Shown: one piece after another, positions 60,449-64,000 of the stretch
How positions within the stretch are numbered: position 1 is the first letter of the stretch
How the letters are laid out: each line of letters begins with the position of its first letter
Source of the DNA: CAKVOD01 sp964606505
Lineage (GTDB): Bacteria > Bacillota > Clostridia > Christensenellales > UBA1242
Assembly: GCA_964606505.1 (NCBI GenBank)
Contig: CAZSGM010000005.1
Coordinates: 52,686 to 116,685, forward strand
Direction: 5' to 3'
Length of the DNA: 64,000 nt
The notes under the pieces: generated by a model
What the model was told of the DNA's origin: nothing
What the model saw: only the letters and a program-made list of their open reading frames with translations
Databases searched by the model: none
Translations under genes and position numbers: made by a program

Positions 60449-62506
60449 ATGAATTTACTTGAGTATAAGAGAGACAACCACAACAAAGACTATTTTAGAG
60501 CGGTTCGTAACGACAATAGTATGGCTAAAAAAGTCGGTACTTATGCCGTTTCTTCCGTAATCGTCGGCGGCTTGGCTGGCGCAGTCTTTTTGTTTCCTGC
60601 AATTGCGCCAATTGTCGCTTCTCCAACATTACTTACAGCGTTGGCTTATAGCGGAAACTTGGTTTTAGCAGGGGTTGCAGGCGGCGCAGGCTACGGACTC
60701 CACCGCGCAGTTATGCATAAGGACAACAAACTTTCAAAAGCAGAAAAGAGTATTGAGAAAGCCGCTAAAATTGAGAAGAAACTCAACAAGTACAGAGATG
60801 GCGACAGGGACAACATCAGCGACCGTAAGTATTCAAAACTTACTAGACAGCGCGACAGGAAGCTTATGTACTTTGATACCGTCCACGACATCTATCACAG
60901 GAAGGTCGACAAGTTGGCTACAAAACTTGGCTACAAACTTAGCGACGGGTACATCAAGGATAGGACGGCAAAGCCATTTGTTGCCGAAACCGACACTGCG
61001 AAACTCGCGCAAGTTGGCTCAAACGCTTGGATGAACGCCCGCAGAGAAAAGAAACTTATTAAGAGTTTTGAAAAACTCGACGACTTGCACGAGGATTACC
61101 TTGACTACCTCGGCATTTCGGGGAACGACCTTTCCGTTGTCGAAGATTACAGCAACAACTTAGACAAGCGCCGCATTATCAATCGCACACGCCGCGGGTT
61201 GACCACTTTGAAAAATAAGGTTTACAACCCAGAGTCTGCAGCAGAGAGAGCAAAGAGAAAGGCTGAGCGCGAAGCAGAGAAGGAGCGCACACGCGAAGAT
61301 AAGGATCGCGCTCGCGAGGACAAAGACCGTGCACGCGGGGAAGAGAAAGAGAAAAAGGACACTGCGCGAAGAACAAGGCAAGAAACGCGCGAAGAAGAGA
61401 GAAACAAGAAGAAAGAAGAAAAAGAACGTGCTCGTGAAGAGAAAGAACGCGCTCGCGAAGAACAAAAGGCAAAAAGAAAAGAGGAAAAAGACAAGCGCCG
61501 CAACGAGAAAGAAACAGGCTACGATTATTACGACTTTGACAAGTATAATAGAGAAGAAGAGGCAGGGTTTGGCGCAGTTGCTCCACAATTTGTTAAAAGT
61601 TTTAACGAAATGTCGATTTTCGACCAAATGGTAATAGCACTTGGAAAACAAGAAATGAGCGACCCACGCGTTGGGCTTGTTAGATACAACAACGGCACAA
61701 TGGAGTGTATCCAGCCTAGATATGCGTTTGACGCGCTTTCGACTAAGGGCGGATATTTGAGAGCATTGAAAAAGGAATCTGTTTCTTATGCTCCGTTCCC
61801 AATTAGTGAAAAGGTTTCGGGCGAGGACGCAACAAAGTACTATGAAAAGGCTGTCGGCGATGAAGCTGGCGAAAAAATGGAAAACATTGACAAGGCGCTA
61901 ATCAAAATGAATAAACAGTTTGAGAAATGCGAAGAGTATCTTGACGCGCAGGGTGTTGATACAAGAGCGCAAAACTCCGAAATTTTGGTGCAACTTGACT
62001 TTGATAACCCTAAATACTCAACTCACAGGACTTTTGACGACGTACAAAAGGCGATTGCGTACACCCAGTTTGTTGAAGCAACAGCTAGGCGCCAAATGCA
62101 AGGCGAAAACTGCGACGCCTACCGCATTACGACTTGGTCAAAAGAGGGCGACAATGCGTACACTGTTACGTTGCCTTTCTGCGGGGTTGTTACTGACAAA
62201 CAGTCAATGAAAGAGGACAAAACCCGATTTAACGGTGCGTTGATTGACGAGGTGTACAACTTGTACAGGAACGAGTACATCTTCCACGGACAAAAGACAA
62301 AGGCTCCAACAGCCGACATTATTAAGACTATCTACGACGCAGTCGGCGAGAATGTTTCCGAAAAGACAATCGCTGATAGACTTAGAGTCTTGACTGAACA
62401 GGTTGCGGCAAGCGCAATCTATATGGAGAACGAGACGTTCCGTAAACGTGCAGAAGAGTTTAACGAAATGCACGCAGGACGCGACTCATCGCACGCTTCG
62501 CTGTAA
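60449..62506 (+). CDS. Unrecognised membrane protein with a long charged helix
   Basis: A 685-residue protein of unknown family. Residues about 28-85 contain two or three Gly/Ala-rich hydrophobic segments (SSVIVGGLAGAVFLFPAIAP), so it is membrane-anchored near the N-terminus. Residues about 90-260 are helical and basic. Residues about 263-370 are an almost pure Arg/Glu/Lys/Asp stretch (EEKERAREEKERAREEQKAK), typical of a single alpha helix acting as a rigid spacer. Residues about 385-685 form a globular domain without known motifs. GGGGAAAGG precedes the ATG at 60449. A terminator follows at 62653. Confidence 0.78.
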   Translation: MNLLEYKRDNHNKDYFRAVRNDNSMAKKVGTYAVSSVIVGGLAGAVFLFPAIAPIVASPTLLTALAYSGNLVLAGVAGGAGYGLHRAVMHKDNKLSKAEKSIEKAAKIEKKLNKYRDGDRDNISDRKYSKLTRQRDRKLMYFDTVHDIYHRKVDKLATKLGYKLSDGYIKDRTAKPFVAETDTAKLAQVGSNAWMNARREKKLIKSFEKLDDLHEDYLDYLGISGNDLSVVEDYSNNLDKRRIINRTRRGLTTLKNKVYNPESAAERAKRKAEREAEKERTREDKDRAREDKDRARGEEKEKKDTARRTRQETREEERNKKKEEKERAREEKERAREEQKAKRKEEKDKRRNEKETGYDYYDFDKYNREEEAGFGAVAPQFVKSFNEMSIFDQMVIALGKQEMSDPRVGLVRYNNGTMECIQPRYAFDALSTKGGYLRALKKESVSYAPFPISEKVSGEDATKYYEKAVGDEAGEKMENIDKALIKMNKQFEKCEEYLDAQGVDTRAQNSEILVQLDFDNPKYSTHRTFDDVQKAIAYTQFVEATARRQMQGENCDAYRITTWSKEGDNAYTVTLPFCGVVTDKQSMKEDKTRFNGALIDEVYNLYRNEYIFHGQKTKAPTADIIKTIYDAVGENVSEKTIADRLRVLTEQVAASAIYMENETFRKRAEEFNEMHAGRDSSHASL

Positions 62507-62911
62507 TTTAAGGGGAGCTGCGCGGGGCTAAAAATACGCGTACAGTAAAAGTTTAAAAACGCGAAACGACGGCGGTTCGAGTACTTGAAAATTGTTTGAG
62601 TACTTGAAAAATGTTTGAATGCTGGATAATCAAGAATACTTGAATATGTAAAAGGGCAAATCTTGTAAAACGCAAGAGGTGCCCTTTTTGTAGGGCGGTT
62701 AACTAAGTTGGGATGAATAAGGAAATATCTAATGGACTTAGCCTTTATATTGTTAAATGCTAAACAGTTAAGGCGCAACTTGAATAGTACATTTGTTGTG
62801 CTCTAATATTTGATATGTCAAGGTTTTGCTAATTAAGACTTGGGGCGCCGTGGCGTCGTTTCCCGCAGAGTTGATAATAACAAAAATAATTAAACAATTT
62901 TTTAAAAACGC
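62507..62911. other. Spacer between the 60449 gene and rplS
   Basis: No gene. A short tandem repeat (GAGTACTTGAAAA twice, 62579-62610) lies before the terminator. Nothing else is recognised up to the rplS promoter. Confidence 0.4.
62653..62690 (+). terminator. Terminator of the 60449 gene
   Basis: GGGCA (62654-62658) pairs with TGCCC (62680-62684), with an inner CTTG/CAAG stem, followed by TTTTT. Confidence 0.8.
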
Positions 62912-62940
62912 TTGCAATACGGCAAAAATTGTGTTATAAT
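62912..62940 (+). promoter_or_regulatory. Promoter of rplS
   Basis: TTGCAA (62912-62917), 17 bases, TATAAT (62935-62940). Confidence 0.85.
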
Positions 62941-62946
62941 CTTTGC

Positions 62947-63025
62947 AATGACTTCGGGCGGTCCGCTATAGGCACAACTTTTGTGTGGTATATGACCTAA
63001 TCTATAAGAACGCTAATATTTGTAG
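62947..63025 (+). ncRNA. Candidate L19 ribosomal protein leader
   Basis: A short structured leader (GGGCGGTCCGC and ATAGGCACAACTTTTGTGTG form hairpins) sits between the promoter and rplS. Bacillota have an L19 leader at this place, proposed to bind L19. Called by position and small size. Confidence 0.55.
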
Positions 63026-63038
63026 GAGGTGAAAAGTC

Positions 63039-63383
63039 ATGAACATAATCGACGTATTAGAAAAAGAAAGCCTTAAATCTAATGTTGCAGACTTTAAGGT
63101 TGGAGATACAGTTAAGGTATACGCTAAGATTGTTGAAGGTGATAAGGAACGTATTCAAGTTTTTGAAGGCGACGTAATCGCTAGAAAGAATGGTAGCGTT
63201 CGTGAAACTTTTACTGTTAGACGTATTTCTTACGGCGTTGGAGTGGAAAGAACATTCCTCGTTCACTCCCCAAGAATCGAGAAAATCGAAGTGGTTAGAC
63301 AAGGTAAAGTTCGTAGAGCGAAACTTCACTATCTTCGTAACCGCACTGGGAAGAAAGCTAAAATTAAAACACTCATTAAATAG
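63039..63383 (+). CDS. rplS: 50S ribosomal protein L19
   Basis: Large-subunit protein at the 30S-50S interface; 114 residues. Motifs: FKVGDTVKVYAKIVEGDKER (about 19-38), FEGDVIARKNGSVRETFTVR (about 43-62), GVGVERTFLVHSPRIEKIEV and KLHYLRNRTGKKAKIK. AGGAGGTG precedes the ATG. It stands alone here, without trmD or rimM beside it. Confidence 0.98.
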   Translation: MNIIDVLEKESLKSNVADFKVGDTVKVYAKIVEGDKERIQVFEGDVIARKNGSVRETFTVRRISYGVGVERTFLVHSPRIEKIEVVRQGKVRRAKLHYLRNRTGKKAKIKTLIK

Positions 63384-63392
63384 TTTGTTTAT

Positions 63393-63418
63393 CAGCACAT
63401 ATTTGTGCTGTTTTTTTA
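63393..63418 (+). terminator. Terminator of rplS
   Basis: CAGCACA (63393-63399) pairs with TGTGCTG (63404-63410), followed by seven T. Confidence 0.9.
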
Positions 63419-63542
63419 TACATTGTCAAATGTTGGGGGCGAATAATTAAGTAAATATTAATAAAAACTTTATAATGTACGCTAAATTAGTGATTAGTTG
63501 TATTTGCGATTAGTTAAATTTGTTGTTTAATAAGAAAAAAGT

Positions 63543-63574
63543 ATCAAGCGGTTCAAAATGTTTGATATTTTTTT
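63543..63574 (+). terminator. Weak hairpin with T-run before the second target gene
   Basis: TATCAA (63543-63548) pairs with TTGATA near 63562-63567, followed by a long T-run. It could isolate the second target gene from upstream transcription. Just after it, GGTACAATAAAATTGCAT resembles the sequence upstream of variable protein 1. Confidence 0.5.
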
Positions 63575-63662
63575 CTTGTTGTGGTACAATAAAATTGCAT
63601 AAAATATTTTTGATAGAAGTTGTATTCTGTCAAAATTGGGAAGATAAAACAAGGAGAATATT

Positions 63663-64000
63663 ATGGAAAATACTAGGTTAAAGCGATTTTATGTAGTATT
63701 CACGCTTTACGCAATGGTAATTTCACTTTGTTGCATACTGTGTGCGACAAAGAAAGAATTTAGTATTTCTGCAGGCGGCCCCACAACTGGTACTTTCTAC
63801 ACCAACGCCCGCGCGTATGTTGCAGGAGGTGGAACAATGGACGCAACCACGGGACAGATAACAGGGACTGTTAACCCACTCTTCAAAACGGGGGGGGGGG
63901 GGGTAGATGTTGAAGTATTAGCAGATTTACAAAAAATTATTAAAACAAACCAAGTTTTGGGCACGAAAAAACCAGTAAATTCGGGGAAAAGTGTTGCATA
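63663..64000 (+). CDS. Second DGR-type variable protein, truncated by the window edge, with a 14-G tract
   Basis: The first 112 codons of a paralogue of the 35238 gene. The N-termini are almost identical (MENTRLKRFYVVFTLYAM against MKNTRLKRFYVVFTIYAM), and the later stretch EVLADLQKIIKTNQVLGTKK matches AVLADLLHMVNSNAVWGTKA. Between them is an uninterrupted run of 14 G (63890-63903) encoding Gly-Gly-Gly-Gly in the present frame. One G fewer gives TAG at once; one G more gives TGA four codons later. AAGGAGA precedes the ATG. A variable repeat would be expected beyond the window. Confidence 0.85.
   Translation, partial: MENTRLKRFYVVFTLYAMVISLCCILCATKKEFSISAGGPTTGTFYTNARAYVAGGGTMDATTGQITGTVNPLFKTGGGGVDVEVLADLQKIIKTNQVLGTKKPVNSGKSVA
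63890..63903 (+). repeat. 14-G homopolymer inside the second variable-protein gene
   Basis: Fourteen consecutive G. No other homopolymer of this length exists in the window. In the present length the frame stays open and aligns with the paralogue on both sides of the tract. Such tracts often change length by polymerase slippage; a sequencing or assembly length error is also possible. Confidence 0.9.

Overview
The window (64 kb, moderately AT-rich) looks like a chromosome segment of an uncultured, probably anaerobic member of the Bacillota/Clostridia. The evidence is a SpoIVB sporulation peptidase, a YtxC-like protein, SepF, HemZ, a pyruvate:ferredoxin oxidoreductase, separate secD and secF, and the gene orders infC-rpmI-rplT, lepA-hemW, der-plsY and yebC-ruvCAB-tgt. 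About 50 protein genes are supported. Most vegetative promoters read TTGACA-17-TATAAT. Highly expressed genes (tuf, ribosomal proteins) use T-ending codons, while the rest favour C-ending and CGC/GCG codons. TGA is a normal stop here. The species cannot be fixed from the sequence alone.

Layout: 1-3.4 kb holds the end of tuf and a gene-free 2 kb array of small hairpins whose stems covary, closed by a strong terminator. 4-31 kb is mostly housekeeping: trpS, a small unknown operon with an amino-acid kinase, mscL, secD-secF, recJ-hemZ, spoIVB, infC-rpmI-rplT behind an L20-type leader, a glycerophosphodiester phosphodiesterase, lepA-hemW and der-plsY. 32-37.3 kb is a complete diversity-generating retroelement (DGR). 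38-48 kb carries rplM-rpsI, two uncharacterised large proteins, a SpoU methylase, yebC-ruvC-ruvA-ruvB and tgt. 48-63.4 kb carries groES/groEL, sepF, a candidate ncRNA with tRNA-Trp, an NfeD/SPFH pair, cysS, PFOR, a large coiled-coil membrane protein and rplS. The window ends inside a second DGR-type target gene.

The standout system is the DGR. An Avd-like protein, a 126-nt template repeat (TR), a reverse transcriptase (YMDD; GVPIGNQTSQ) and a membrane-anchored variable protein lie in order. TR and the variable repeat (VR) align without gaps, and all 19 mismatches fall at TR adenines, the signature of adenine-directed mutagenic retrohoming. Two features look unusual. First, the TR carries an in-frame TAA, and the current VR carries TGA at that codon, so diversification may also switch the protein between a 418-residue and a 691-residue form. 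Second, the paralogous target at the right edge contains a 14-G run whose loss or gain of one G creates an immediate stop, which suggests slipped-strand phase variation. If both are real, one surface-protein family is under two independent hypervariable switches.

A second theme is structured intergenic DNA: covarying hairpin arrays (1.26-3.05 kb, 33.3-33.6 kb, 10.8 kb), a family of terminators sharing one stem sequence, and a 150-nt structured leader before tRNA-Trp. All alignments were made by eye.
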